Position numbers and translations under genes: made by a program. A stretch of DNA of 64,000 bases, taken from contig NZ_CP033926.1 of NCBI RefSeq assembly GCF_003815775.1, positions 1,550,001-1,614,000 on the forward strand, written 5' to 3'. This document shows, in pieces, positions 1 through 8,202 of this stretch (its first letter is position 1; each line of letters begins with the position of its first letter). Under the pieces are notes generated by a model. The model had not been told where the DNA came from, searched no databases, and was given only the letters and a program-made list of their open reading frames with translations. This DNA comes from Chryseobacterium joostei (GTDB taxonomy: Bacteria > Bacteroidota > Bacteroidia > Flavobacteriales > Weeksellaceae).

Positions 1-181
1 CTGCAAGGCTTGCATTTCTTCCTTCTGAATATTTTTTAATGGCCTGCCCCAAAGACTTTGGAATAGGCAATATATTTTCCGCGATTAGATTTTCGTTGGA
101 AGTTACGAATTCATTTTTATTTTGTGCCTGGGAAAATATTCCCGCCAGCATAAAAAGGGCTATGATAGATTTATTTCTCAT
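1..181 (-). CDS. Secreted protein, N-terminal fragment (probable S9 family peptidase)
   Basis: Only the first 60 codons are in the window; the gene continues beyond position 1. The ATG at 181-179 opens a clear signal peptide (MRNKSIIALFMLAGIFSQAQ) with a typical flavobacterial cleavage site after AQA or AQ. The mature start then contains ENILPIPKSLGQAIKKYSEG followed by RNASLA. That pattern resembles the start of secreted DPP/prolyl-oligopeptidase-like S9 peptidases of Bacteroidota, in which a short linker leads into a TolB-like propeller. The catalytic part is outside the window, so the family call is an inference; the secretion call is firm. Confidence 0.5.
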   Translation of the reverse strand, partial: MRNKSIIALFMLAGIFSQAQNKNEFVTSNENLIAENILPIPKSLGQAIKKYSEGRNASLA

Positions 182-213
182 GTTAAATTTTTACCGAAAT
201 TAGTTATTTTTCA

Positions 214-239
214 CAAAAAAACCACAGATAAAATCTGTG
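214..239 (-). terminator. Rho-independent terminator of the gene at 286-888
   Basis: A 7-bp perfect stem (CACAGAT 223-229 with ATCTGTG 233-239, loop AAA) is followed on the minus strand by a run of T (A at 215-221 on the plus strand). Confidence 0.7.
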
Positions 240-285
240 ATTGTGTAAGTAGAATCTATACTTATGTACCTTTCAAGTAGGTATA

Positions 286-888
286 TTATTTATTATTATA
301 TAATTCCAAAACTTTGATAAGATCTTCATCTTTTTTTGATTTATCAATTAATGCCAAAAGTTCAGGGTAATCTTTCAGTTTTTCTTTAAGATTATTTTTA
401 ATACTAGGATTAAAAAAGCCGGATTCATTGGTGAGTTTTCCATCTTTCTTATCAATTAGAAAATCTACTTTATTCATTTTGTAGCCAACCAGCCCAACGT
501 AAAAGTAATCTCTGTACCAGCTTATTTTACCGTGATATATTATTTCTATAAGACCAAAATCATTTTTAGCAAGATGAAGTGATGTTGAAGAAGTAAATTT
601 TCTTATGACATTCTGAGGATCTGTAACTTCCATATAATCAATATCAAATTCACTTATCACATTCTTGTTTCCCAAAGAATCCAACATATTCACTTGTTTG
701 ATATAAGTGGCTGCTGAAAATTTTTTATTAGTAAAAATCCCAATATTCTGAACTCTTGTTTTAATTGTATCTGTAGAGTTTTTCAATACATATTTTACAG
801 GAAAATGATTTTCTTTATACTGAAACTGCTTCTGAGAAAACACAAATACAAAGCAGAGTAAAGAAAATAAAAATGTAATTTTTTTCAT
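286..888 (-). CDS. Secreted protein of unknown function
   Basis: I do not recognise the family. The start was set at the ATG at 888-886 (MKKITFLFSLL...), because it gives a standard signal peptide (basic residues, then a Leu/Phe-rich core, then FSQ); an in-frame ATG three codons upstream would spoil it. The mature protein has about 180 residues, no transmembrane segment and no cysteine in the mature part, with many Lys/Asp residues and a beta-rich look in the middle. The C-terminus (about residues 140-200) is charged and probably helical. It is flanked by terminators on both sides, so it is probably monocistronic. Export to the periplasm or outside is the only functional statement the sequence supports. 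Confidence 0.75.
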   Translation of the reverse strand: MKKITFLFSLLCFVFVFSQKQFQYKENHFPVKYVLKNSTDTIKTRVQNIGIFTNKKFSAATYIKQVNMLDSLGNKNVISEFDIDYMEVTDPQNVIRKFTSSTSLHLAKNDFGLIEIIYHGKISWYRDYFYVGLVGYKMNKVDFLIDKKDGKLTNESGFFNPSIKNNLKEKLKDYPELLALIDKSKKDEDLIKVLELYNNK

Positions 889-901
889 GAAAATCAATTA
901 A

Positions 902-927
902 AAAAGCTCAGAAAAATCTGAGCTTTT
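902..927 (-). terminator. Terminator downstream of lpdA
   Basis: Eleven-base perfect stem AAAAGCTCAGA (902-912) with TCTGAGCTTTT (917-927) around an AAAA loop. A and T runs flank it on both sides, so it could work in either direction; it lies between the stop of lpdA (956) and the next minus-strand gene. Confidence 0.8.
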
Positions 928-955
928 GTTATATAAATTTCTGTATAATTTCAGA

Positions 956-2344
956 TTAGATGTGAATTACTTCACCGTAAGCTGCTGCTGCTGCTTCCAT
1001 AATTGCTTCAGAAACTGTTGGGTGTGGGTGGATTGATTTGATGATTTCGTGACCTGTAGTTTCCAGTTTTCTTGCTACTACAGCTTCTGCAACCATATCA
1101 GTTACTCCTTCACCAATCATGTGGCATCCTAACCACTCGCCATATTTAGCATCAAAAATTACTTTGATAAACCCATCCGTATTTCCGTTGGCAGTAGCTT
1201 TACCACTTGCAGAAAGAGGGAATTTACCAACTTTGATTTCGTATCCTTTTTCTTTAGCCTGCTTTTCTGTAAGACCTACAGAAGCTACTTCAGGGTGACA
1301 GTATGTGCATCCAGGGATATTGCCATAGTCGATTTTCTCAACATGCATTCCTTTAATTTTCTCAACACAAGTGATTCCTTCTGCAGAAGCAACGTGAGCC
1401 AATGCCTGAGTTGGGATAATATCTCCGATTGCATAGTAACCAGGTACTGAAGTTTCGTACCATTCGTTTACTAAAACTCTACCTTTATCTGTTTGGATAC
1501 CTACTTCTTCTAAACCAATGTTTTCGATGTTTGCAGCAATACCTACAGCAGATAACAATACATCAGCTTCAAGAGTAATATTTCCGTTAGCAGTTTTAAC
1601 GTTAGCTTTTACTCCTTCTCCTGTAGTATCCACGCTTTCTACTGAAGCATTTGTCATGATCTCAATTCCTGATTTTTTCAGAGACTTCTCTAAGTGCTTA
1701 GAGATCTCCTCATCTTCTACAGGAACGATGTTTGGCATAAATTCTACAACAGTCACCTTTGTTCCCATTGTATTATAGAAATCAGCAAATTCTACTCCGA
1801 TAGCTCCAGAACCTACAACGATCATAGATTTTGGTTGTTCAGGAAGAGATAATGCCTGTCTGTATCCGATTACTTTTTTACCATCCTGTGGCAAGTTTGG
1901 TAATTCTCTTGAGCGTGCACCTGTTGCAATAATGATATTGCTTGCAGTATATTCTACTACTTTACCGTCTTTATCTGTAACAGAAACTTTTTTACCTTTC
2001 TGTACTTTTGCAGTACCAAGAATTACGTCAATCTTGTTCTTTTTCATCAAGAACTCAATTCCTTTGCTCATTTTGCTGGCAACACCACGGCTTCTCTGAA
2101 TTACATTTGGGAATTCAAAGCTAGCTTCCACTTTATTTAATCCATAATCTTCAGCATGGTTGATATAATGAAAAACCTGAGCAGATTTCAACAAAGCCTT
2201 AGTAGGGATGCATCCCCAGTTAAGACAAATTCCACCTAAGTTTTCTTTCTCGATAATTGCGGTTTTGAAACCTAATTGTGCTGCTCTGATTGCAGTAACA
2301 TATCCACCAGGACCACTTCCAATGACAATAATATCGTAATTCAT
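956..2344 (-). CDS. lpdA: Dihydrolipoyl dehydrogenase (E3)
   Basis: This is the flavoprotein E3 subunit of 2-oxoacid dehydrogenase complexes; it reoxidises dihydrolipoamide and passes electrons to NAD+ in the cytoplasm. The 462 residues are the usual family length. The FAD-binding Rossmann motif GSGPGG is at residues 9-14. The redox-active disulfide lies in GGICLNWGCIPTK (Cys40 and Cys45). The NAD-binding motif GSGAIGVEFA sits near residue 178, and the dimer-interface His-Glu catalytic pair is in HPHPTVSEA near residue 440. It stands alone between terminators, about 24 kb from the fused E1 gene at 25857-28289, which is a probable partner. Product identity is certain from the motifs; which complex it serves is inference. 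Confidence 0.97.
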   Translation of the reverse strand: MNYDIIVIGSGPGGYVTAIRAAQLGFKTAIIEKENLGGICLNWGCIPTKALLKSAQVFHYINHAEDYGLNKVEASFEFPNVIQRSRGVASKMSKGIEFLMKKNKIDVILGTAKVQKGKKVSVTDKDGKVVEYTASNIIIATGARSRELPNLPQDGKKVIGYRQALSLPEQPKSMIVVGSGAIGVEFADFYNTMGTKVTVVEFMPNIVPVEDEEISKHLEKSLKKSGIEIMTNASVESVDTTGEGVKANVKTANGNITLEADVLLSAVGIAANIENIGLEEVGIQTDKGRVLVNEWYETSVPGYYAIGDIIPTQALAHVASAEGITCVEKIKGMHVEKIDYGNIPGCTYCHPEVASVGLTEKQAKEKGYEIKVGKFPLSASGKATANGNTDGFIKVIFDAKYGEWLGCHMIGEGVTDMVAEAVVARKLETTGHEIIKSIHPHPTVSEAIMEAAAAAYGEVIHI

Positions 2345-2451
2345 TACTTTAAAAATTTTTATGCGAATTTAAGGAAAAATATTGGATGTTTAATGTTTCT
2401 ATAAATTGATCTTAAAATGCATAAACAAAGTTGTTTTTATTAAATTTTAAA

Positions 2452-2481
2452 CAAAAAAAGAGAACACAAAACGCATTCTCT
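2452..2481 (-). terminator. Weak terminator of the small secreted protein gene
   Basis: Six-base stem AGAGAA (2459-2464) with TTCTCT (2476-2481), followed in the minus direction by seven T (A at 2452-2458). The stem is short, so confidence is limited. Confidence 0.45.
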
Positions 2482-2572
2482 ATCAATAAATATTATTTTA
2501 TATTGAAAATTTCTCAAAATTCAAATTATAAAAACAGCCTTTTCCAATTTTAAAAACTGCAAAAAATCTGTA

Positions 2573-2836
2573 TTATTTAGCCTGTCTAAGCAATCGCTTT
2601 TCAGTGGCATATCTTTGATTTAAGGCTTTCATCTGATCTCTCTTCATCTGTTTGGTGGCAAGCGGATGATTAAGAATCAATTTTTTCTCAATATTGTATT
2701 TTTTTGTAAGCTCCTGCATTTTAATATTTACCATCTCGCTTTTTGAAGGATGCGGAGGTACTGGCGGACGTTTTTGGGCAGAAACATTCATTGTTAAACC
2801 TAATAATAACAGGGTTGAAATAAATAACTTTTTCAT
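2573..2836 (-). CDS. Small secreted basic protein of unknown function
   Basis: 87 residues. The ATG at 2836-2834 was chosen because it starts a standard signal peptide (MKKLFISTLLLLGLTMNVSA), whereas an in-frame ATG 17 codons upstream adds a polar stretch in front of it. The mature part, about 67 residues, opens with a proline-rich stretch (RPPVPPHP) and continues as a Lys/Arg-rich, probably helical segment (KMQELTKKYNIEKKLILNHP, then MKRDQMKALNQRYATEKRLL). There are no cysteines and no lipobox. It could be a small periplasmic helical protein; nothing in the neighbourhood points to a function. Confidence 0.65.
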   Translation of the reverse strand: MKKLFISTLLLLGLTMNVSAQKRPPVPPHPSKSEMVNIKMQELTKKYNIEKKLILNHPLATKQMKRDQMKALNQRYATEKRLLRQAK

Positions 2837-3247
2837 GATGTCTATATTTTTGAATGCTTTAATCAATTTATGATTAATTAAATCCATTCTGGTTTATAGA
2901 AAATGTGCATATATCGTACCAATATTTTTTTGTAGGCTATGTAATACAACTACCTCAATACAAATACTTCTACTCATGAAGTTAAAATATGGATCTAATT
3001 GTATATAAAAATATACATAAAGTAATGTGAAATAAATTAATTATCAGGAGCAATTAACTCCCATTTTATTGATATTTTCTATTGAAATTAGACGATAAAT
3101 ATTTTTTTAACAAACAGATTTTAAACACTATAAAAAACATCACCAATCAGAGATTAAAATTAAAATATTATTAAAATTCACTAAATAGTGTATTTTTAGA
3201 CTGTTTTTTTATAATTTTGTTCAAACCCAATTAAAAATAAAAATGAA
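2837..3247. other. AT-rich intergenic region between divergent genes
   Basis: About 410 bases without a gene. It separates the small secreted protein (minus) from the GINT-type protein (plus) and must hold both promoters. I see one -7-like box (TAATTTTG at 3212-3219). No hairpin or conserved RNA fold stands out. Confidence 0.6.
3212..3219 (+). promoter_or_regulatory. Candidate -7 box for the gene at 3248
   Basis: TAATTTTG matches the Bacteroidota -7 consensus TAnnTTTG and lies 29 bases before the ATG. There is no exact TTG at the expected -33 distance, so the promoter is only tentative. Confidence 0.35.
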
Positions 3248-4129
3248 ATGAAAAAATACATCTTGGTTCTTTTACTTGTAAGTTTTTTTATAAATGCACA
3301 AGTAGGTATTAATACAACATCTCCCAATAGCACTTTAGCAATAAACGGTTCACTAGGAGCAGGCTATAGCCAGATTACAGCCACAAACTATACCATCCTG
3401 CCTACTGATCATTATATAACTTATAATGGAACCAATAATGCTACGTTTACTCTTCCCGTTATAGGAACCGGGACTAGCAGTTATACCGGAAGAATTTATA
3501 AAATAAAAAACATATCAACATTTGGTATTACGCTTCAGGCATCAAGTGGTAATACATTAAGGATTGACAATACTCCGGTTGCTTCGTTTGTAATTCCAAC
3601 AGGGGCTTATGCTGAAGTAGTAAATAACAGTAATACGACGGGTGGAACCTGGGATCTATCCTTTACGGTTCTTCCTAAGCCTAGTAACGTGGAAATTTAT
3701 GGGGCACAGGTTTCCATTCCGCCTCATGGAAACGGATCACCTGGAGTTAATGACTGGTCAAACCATGCTATTACTACTTATGATACAGGAACAGGAACCG
3801 ATGTATGGTGGGTTATCAGTAAAGCCTCGGTAACCAATGCCCATACGGCTGCTTACTCTAATACAAGTAGAATGACTATTGTTTATGAGTACCAGGGGGC
3901 GCCCTTCAATGTGACTAATATGTACCCTATTCTTACTGCGGGAAATAATTCCAGTTTCCCTGATGTATTTACGGCATCCTTTGTAAGTTTGGCCAACAAT
4001 GGTACGGCTGGAAAGACCAGGCTTACGGTGTCTGTTGCCCGTGTAGATTTTATTGGGGCTAACGGAACCAATAACAGTAACTGGACAGGGGCTTTCTTAT
4101 TGAATCTTTTACTGGCAAGGAAATATTAG
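3248..4129 (+). CDS. Secreted protein with N-terminal GINT motif, unknown function
   Basis: 293 residues. The signal peptide MKKYILVLLLVSFFINA is followed directly by QVGINTTSPNSTLAINGS, the VGINTxxPxxTL motif found at the mature N-terminus of many flavobacterial surface or secreted proteins. The middle (about residues 45-130) is rich in Thr, Asn and Gly (TLPVIGTGTSSYTGRIYKIK) and looks like repetitive beta structure of tail-fibre or adhesin type. The C-terminal half (about 145-293) contains aromatic strands (GTDVWWVISKASV, SRMTIVYEYQG) and ends in LLLARKY. No T9SS C-terminal sorting signal is visible. A strong terminator follows. Surface or extracellular location is likely; ligand or role is unknown. 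Confidence 0.75.
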   Translation: MKKYILVLLLVSFFINAQVGINTTSPNSTLAINGSLGAGYSQITATNYTILPTDHYITYNGTNNATFTLPVIGTGTSSYTGRIYKIKNISTFGITLQASSGNTLRIDNTPVASFVIPTGAYAEVVNNSNTTGGTWDLSFTVLPKPSNVEIYGAQVSIPPHGNGSPGVNDWSNHAITTYDTGTGTDVWWVISKASVTNAHTAAYSNTSRMTIVYEYQGAPFNVTNMYPILTAGNNSSFPDVFTASFVSLANNGTAGKTRLTVSVARVDFIGANGTNNSNWTGAFLLNLLLARKY

Positions 4130-4163
4130 AGACTTTAATTACATATTTAACTATTACAAATAC

Positions 4164-4190
4164 AAAAGGCTGCTTTAAAAGCAGCCTTTT
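4164..4190 (+). terminator. Bidirectional terminator between convergent genes
   Basis: Twelve-base perfect stem AAAAGGCTGCTT (4164-4175) with AAGCAGCCTTTT (4179-4190), three-base loop, A and T runs on both flanks. It serves the plus-strand gene ending at 4129 and the minus-strand cluster ending at 4236. Confidence 0.85.
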
Positions 4191-4235
4191 GTGATATATT
4201 GGTATAATAATTTTGTGGTCTAAAGGAAAACCTGG

Positions 4236-5135
4236 CTAGTTTTTCAGGAGTTCAGCAACCACTTCTTCAAAGGTTGGGTACAAAAACTGAAATCCGCTTT
4301 TCATTACGTTTTCCGGATAAACATTTCTACTTTTGAGTAATAGTTCTGTCTCTGTTTTCAAAAATATTGACGCCAATTCCAACTGCCAGACAGGAGCATT
4401 CATTCCAAACGGAATGTTTGTCCGTTTTCTAAGCTTTCCCATCATTTCTTCGTTAGATATTGGGTTAGGAGCCGTTATATTGATTGCACCGTTCATATTT
4501 TCATTTTGAATGATCCATTCTACCACTCTGCAAAAATCTTCAATATGAATCCAGCTTACCATTTGGTTTCCTCTACCCTGCTTACCTCCCAATCCTAATT
4601 TCGTGATCATTCGTAGCTTCGGAAAAGCTCCGCCATTATTTCCTAAAACGATGGAAGTACGAAGTGCTACTTTTCGGTTTTTTTCATTTTTAATTTTAAA
4701 AAACTCCTGTTCCCAGCTTTTGCATATATTCATTGAGAAATCATCACCAATAATACCGTCATCCTCTGTATTCAAATGTTTTTCTGAATGCACGTAGATG
4801 GTTGCTGAACTTGCATTCAACCATACTTTTGGTTTAGCGGTACAAAGATTCACAGCTTCCTGAAGCACTTTGGTACTGTCAATTCTTGAAGTATAGATTT
4901 CTTTTTTATTCTTTTCATGATAGCGGCAATCCACTGATTTTCCTGTAAGGTTAATCAGAACATCTGCTTGTTCAAGAATATTTTTCCATTCACCTATAGT
5001 TTTTGCATCCCAATGGATTTCATTTTCACGTTTAGGTCTACGGGTAAGAATATACACTTGACTTCCTTTTTCTGCAAAGTGTTTTTCAAGATTTTCACCA
5101 AGGAATCCGGTACCTCCGGCTATAATTATTTTCAT
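4236..5135 (-). CDS. TIGR01777 family NAD(P)-dependent epimerase/oxidoreductase
   Basis: 299 residues, the family length. The N-terminal Rossmann motif IIIAGGTGFLGENL (residues 3-16) marks an extended SDR fold. The segment NASSATIY (about residue 108) and the C-terminal DUF1731-like part (APVWQLELASIFLKTETELL, from about 245) place it with YfcH/SDR39U1-type proteins. These are putative nucleotide-sugar-epimerase relatives with no firm substrate. It is the last gene of a minus-strand run of five genes (regulator-linked, 8054 to 4236), 65 bases after the DUF2071 gene. Cytoplasmic. The family call is firm; the reaction is not known. Confidence 0.88.
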   Translation of the reverse strand: MKIIIAGGTGFLGENLEKHFAEKGSQVYILTRRPKRENEIHWDAKTIGEWKNILEQADVLINLTGKSVDCRYHEKNKKEIYTSRIDSTKVLQEAVNLCTAKPKVWLNASSATIYVHSEKHLNTEDDGIIGDDFSMNICKSWEQEFFKIKNEKNRKVALRTSIVLGNNGGAFPKLRMITKLGLGGKQGRGNQMVSWIHIEDFCRVVEWIIQNENMNGAINITAPNPISNEEMMGKLRKRTNIPFGMNAPVWQLELASIFLKTETELLLKSRNVYPENVMKSGFQFLYPTFEEVVAELLKN

Positions 5136-5200
5136 TTCTATAATTTTTTAAATTTAGGATATAGGAAGCAAACTTCTATGTAATAATTATTTAAAACTTG

Positions 5201-5905
5201 TCATATAATATACTTCTTAGTTTTCACTGCTATTTCAGAACCTTCAGCCAACATTACTGAAACAGGTTCCTGATGATTCAGACACTCAAAATCTTTTCCA
5301 TAAACCTTATGAAAATCAATTTCAACATGATGATCTTTAACCTCATAACAATCCCATTTTGAGTGGCATACTTCATATTCGGAAGTACTGTTTTCTTTTT
5401 TGGTAAAGCCAAAATAATGTTCTGTGATAAATTCAAATTCTGAATCTGCTTCCATCGGTTTTGCCTTATTTTCTGCCATAATCTGAATGGAATGCCAGCT
5501 TTTATCTCTCCAGGAATATTTAATCAATAATTCATCTTCTTTCTCATGAATCAAGTTTTTCATAGGCATAGTGTGATAATTTTCCTTGTAAACAGAATTC
5601 GCAACAAAACTTAAGGCCGGCTTTGGAACGATTTCCTTAATAAAAACCACACCTCTTTTCCAGATTCCGTTTTCTTTTTTCTTTACATAAAACCTAAGGT
5701 TTACTTCTTCAAAATTACGATGAAAAGGAATTGGCAAGCCTAATAGTTTTGTATTTAAAAACATGAATCCCACTAGGCTTATGTAGCATTTTTCTTTATA
5801 GAAATCCAGTTCTGTTCCCTCAGGTAGATATTTTAATAATAAAGCTGGATTAATCTCGTAATTGATGATCGCTAGTTTTCGCCATTCGGCTTTTAAAAAG
5901 TTCAT
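5201..5905 (-). CDS. DUF2071 family protein
   Basis: 234 residues with the features of DUF2071 (YqjF-like): an N-terminal LPEGTELDFY segment (about residue 28), the strand pattern CYISLVGFMFLNTKLLGLPI, PFHRNFEEVNLRFYV (about 61-75), and GVVFIKEIVPKPALSFVAN. The fold is related to acetoacetate decarboxylase-like proteins, but no catalytic lysine assignment can be made from this sequence alone. It lies 56 bases after the SRPBCC gene and 65 bases before the epimerase gene. Soluble, cytoplasmic. Function unknown; its place beside a desaturase and an SRPBCC protein suggests handling of a small hydrophobic molecule, which is inference. Confidence 0.85.
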   Translation of the reverse strand: MNFLKAEWRKLAIINYEINPALLLKYLPEGTELDFYKEKCYISLVGFMFLNTKLLGLPIPFHRNFEEVNLRFYVKKKENGIWKRGVVFIKEIVPKPALSFVANSVYKENYHTMPMKNLIHEKEDELLIKYSWRDKSWHSIQIMAENKAKPMEADSEFEFITEHYFGFTKKENSTSEYEVCHSKWDCYEVKDHHVEIDFHKVYGKDFECLNHQEPVSVMLAEGSEIAVKTKKYII

Positions 5906-5961
5906 AATTGGTTTTTTTTAGTAATTTGATGAATTTTGACTCTAGATTAAATCACACTAGA

Positions 5962-6444
5962 TTAAATCACAATCTTTTTATTGATAACTGTAGTGGTAGA
6001 TTCTGCCGTATTTTTTATTAATCTGTTTCTTTCCAACAGAAAATTTCTAAGATAGTTTTTAAGAAAAATTCTATTGAAAAGCTTTCCTACAATTCCTAAT
6101 GGAGATTCAAATTCAAAGATGTCTATCATTAATGTTTTTCCTTCAAGCATTTTAAAAATATGTTGATGACGCATGGATTTGAAAGCTCCTTTTTGCATTT
6201 CATCGGTAAACTGGCTGGGTTTATCCATACTTATAATTTTTGTAGTAAGGGTTTGATAAACACCCAAATGTTTGGCTTTCCAGGTTACGGTTTCATTTTC
6301 TTCAATACAACCGGATGTACGTCCTGCAATTGCTTTTTCATGGGTTCGCGAAGTTGATTCTTGGTGCAGATCAATATTTCTTGCCCAATCAAAAACACAT
6401 TGAATATCAGCATTGATTAAGGTTTCTAAATAAATTCTTGACAT
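5962..6444 (-). CDS. SRPBCC (START-like) family protein
   Basis: 160 residues. It begins MSRIYLETLINADIQCVFDW, the typical first strand and helix of SRPBCC proteins in which a small ligand is held in a deep cavity. The segment ENETVTWKAKHLGVYQTLTT (about residues 50-70) and the following MDKPSQFTDEMQKGAFKSMR strand match the polyketide-cyclase-like subgroup often found beside membrane lipid-modifying genes. It sits 3 bases from the stop of the desaturase gene, so the two are very probably cotranscribed and translationally coupled. The C-terminus (SPLGIVGKLFNRIFLKNYLR) is amphipathic. The ligand is unknown. Confidence 0.85.
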   Translation of the reverse strand: MSRIYLETLINADIQCVFDWARNIDLHQESTSRTHEKAIAGRTSGCIEENETVTWKAKHLGVYQTLTTKIISMDKPSQFTDEMQKGAFKSMRHQHIFKMLEGKTLMIDIFEFESPLGIVGKLFNRIFLKNYLRNFLLERNRLIKNTAESTTTVINKKIVI

Positions 6445-6447
6445 ATC

Positions 6448-7230
6448 TCAAAAGGTTTGCTTTTTATTTAATTCAGGAAGTCTTCTGTCTATTCTCTCGG
6501 CCAACTCAGGAAGCTTGATGGTGGGAACTGCGGGAAAAAGATGATGTTCCATGTGATAAAACATACTGAACGTTAGTTTATTTTTCCAGAATCCTCGTTG
6601 TGTCCTTGCCAAATTGTGATCTTCATGGGTATCGTGATGAACGGTCCAGACTGCAAAAAAGGCCATTAACAGTTCTCCAAAAATCATTACCAAAACATGA
6701 TACATCAGAAAATGGATTTGAAAATAAAATACCAGAAATATGATAATAGCTATTGAAGTCAGTTCCAAAAACATATTTTTTCTGTATGTTTTATTTGCTT
6801 TTTTTAAGGTAATATGGTGAATCAGAAACATATGCTTTGGTCCATAAAGAATAGCTTCGTACCATTTCATTGAGGCTGATTTCCCTTCATAGTCTTCTTC
6901 GGAAAGGCAAAATTTATGATGTCTGATATGATTGAATTTCACAGCATGAATGGATGCCATCATGGTAAGACTGTTCAGATACAACGACAGCCAGGTTAGA
7001 AATTTTCCAGTTCCCAAGGAGTTATGAAACCCATTATGAACCTGTCTGAGCGCTGTCAGGAAATAAAATCCCGAAAAGGGCAATGCCAGCCAATAATATT
7101 CATTGTATGCTAAAAGTAATGAGATCAGAAGCCATGGCAGGCTGATATTATTTTCAATCAGCATTTCTTTCAAAGAAAGTTTCTTAAGGTCTTTCCATTC
7201 TACTGCTTTTATGAGTTCAATATGATTCAT
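6448..7230 (-). CDS. Membrane fatty acid desaturase
   Basis: 260 residues from the ATG at 7230 (MNHIELIKAVEW); this start was preferred to one 22 codons upstream because the latter runs deep into the preceding gene. The protein carries the histidine clusters of di-iron membrane desaturases: HNGFH near residue 85, HIRHH (about 118), HDTHEDH (about 200) and MEHHLFPAVPT near residue 230. Hydrophobic pairs lie between them. Such enzymes introduce double bonds into, or hydroxylate, acyl chains or carotenoid-like substrates at the inner membrane. It follows the DCC-family gene by 11 bases and precedes the SRPBCC gene by 3 bases. The electron donor and substrate are not visible. Confidence 0.9.
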   Translation of the reverse strand: MNHIELIKAVEWKDLKKLSLKEMLIENNISLPWLLISLLLAYNEYYWLALPFSGFYFLTALRQVHNGFHNSLGTGKFLTWLSLYLNSLTMMASIHAVKFNHIRHHKFCLSEEDYEGKSASMKWYEAILYGPKHMFLIHHITLKKANKTYRKNMFLELTSIAIIIFLVFYFQIHFLMYHVLVMIFGELLMAFFAVWTVHHDTHEDHNLARTQRGFWKNKLTFSMFYHMEHHLFPAVPTIKLPELAERIDRRLPELNKKQTF

Positions 7231-7241
7231 GACTTTACTAT

Positions 7242-8054
7242 TTAAATGGTTGTTAAAATAATAATGACTAGGGCTGTTATTCTGAATAAAACCCATGAAA
7301 TGGTTGGAAAATAGTTCAGTTGTAACATCTTACATCTTCTTATATGTTCCAGAAACATAATGAATACTACTATTCCAAAGTAAATAAGGTAGAAAACAGG
7401 AGAAAAGCTTGTTATCAAGGCTGGAATTAAAAGCAGCGTACCTATTAAAGAAACCGTCATCATATTTCCAAGGTAATCCCAAATTTTTTCCTTTAAATAA
7501 GCTTTTAAAAATAGTGTTTGCCAAAGGATCTGTCCTAAACATACACCAAATTCTCTGAAGAAATTCGGAGTTAGATTCATCCCGAGTTTTCCTGAAAACA
7601 TACTTAAAATATAGGCTGAAAAAATTGCTACAAATGCCATATAACCCAGTCTGTACTTTAAATTAAAATCCGGTACACAAGATTGTGGTGTATTATCTTT
7701 CTTTGAGGGAATGATCTGTTTTCGATTATAAGAAACAAAAGAATACATTTTTTTGAAAAACCAATATAGAGGTTGTATTCTGGCTATTTTTTCCAACAAT
7801 GGAAATGAATTTCCAATGATTAAAAGCAAACTGTCTAAACCATAGGTTACTTTATTTTGTCTATAATTTACCAAGGCTATCTCATTTTTTGCCCTGTTAA
7901 AATCTATTAGACTTTTATTTCTGCATGATATTTCCGTGAAAGCTTCCCTACCATCTTCATCAAGCATTCCGGATTTTGTAAATCCCTTGGAATATATGTT
8001 ACACATCGGACATTCATTGTCATAGATTAATGTGTGGTTTTTGAGTGTTTTCAT
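7242..8054 (-). CDS. DCC-family (DUF393) thiol oxidoreductase with membrane domain
   Basis: 270 residues. The N-terminus LIYDNECPMCNIYSKGF (about residues 9-25) carries the DxxCPxC motif of the DCC1-like thiol-disulfide oxidoreductase family. After about residue 130 there are several hydrophobic segments (YMAFVAIFSAYILSMF; QILWQTLFLKAYL; MTVSLIGTLLLIPALIT; VFYLIYFGIVVFIMFL; FRITALVIIILTTI), so the second half is a four- to five-pass membrane domain. It is the first gene of the enzyme cluster and is separated from the upstream regulator gene by a terminator (8177-8197), so it must have its own promoter; an inverted repeat at 8143-8166 lies in that gap. Redox function is inferred from family membership. 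Confidence 0.8.
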   Translation of the reverse strand: MKTLKNHTLIYDNECPMCNIYSKGFTKSGMLDEDGREAFTEISCRNKSLIDFNRAKNEIALVNYRQNKVTYGLDSLLLIIGNSFPLLEKIARIQPLYWFFKKMYSFVSYNRKQIIPSKKDNTPQSCVPDFNLKYRLGYMAFVAIFSAYILSMFSGKLGMNLTPNFFREFGVCLGQILWQTLFLKAYLKEKIWDYLGNMMTVSLIGTLLLIPALITSFSPVFYLIYFGIVVFIMFLEHIRRCKMLQLNYFPTISWVLFRITALVIIILTTI

Positions 8055-8142
8055 AGGTGATTATTTTAGGTTCTTCTATTTCTAAAGTAAAGGATCAGAA
8101 ATAAATGGATAATAAAATTTCTCATAATTATTATTAATTTAA

Positions 8143-8166
8143 AACTTTCAGTAATTTTTGAAAATT
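8143..8166. promoter_or_regulatory. Candidate operator 1 for the GbsR-type regulator
   Basis: Inverted repeat AACTTTCA (8143-8150), 8-base spacer, TGAAAATT (8159-8166). The same architecture, differing by one base in one arm, recurs at 8754-8777 in front of the regulator gene. This copy lies 89 bases before the start of the DCC-family gene. Confidence 0.5.
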
Positions 8167-8176
8167 AAATTGAAAT

Positions 8177-8197
8177 AAAAAAGGATTTTCATCCTTT
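8177..8197 (-). terminator. Terminator of the GbsR-type regulator gene
   Basis: Seven-base stem AAAGGAT (8180-8186) with ATCCTTT (8191-8197), loop TTTC, followed in the minus direction by a T run. It separates the regulator transcript from the enzyme cluster. Confidence 0.65.
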
Positions 8198-8202
8198 CTC
8201 AT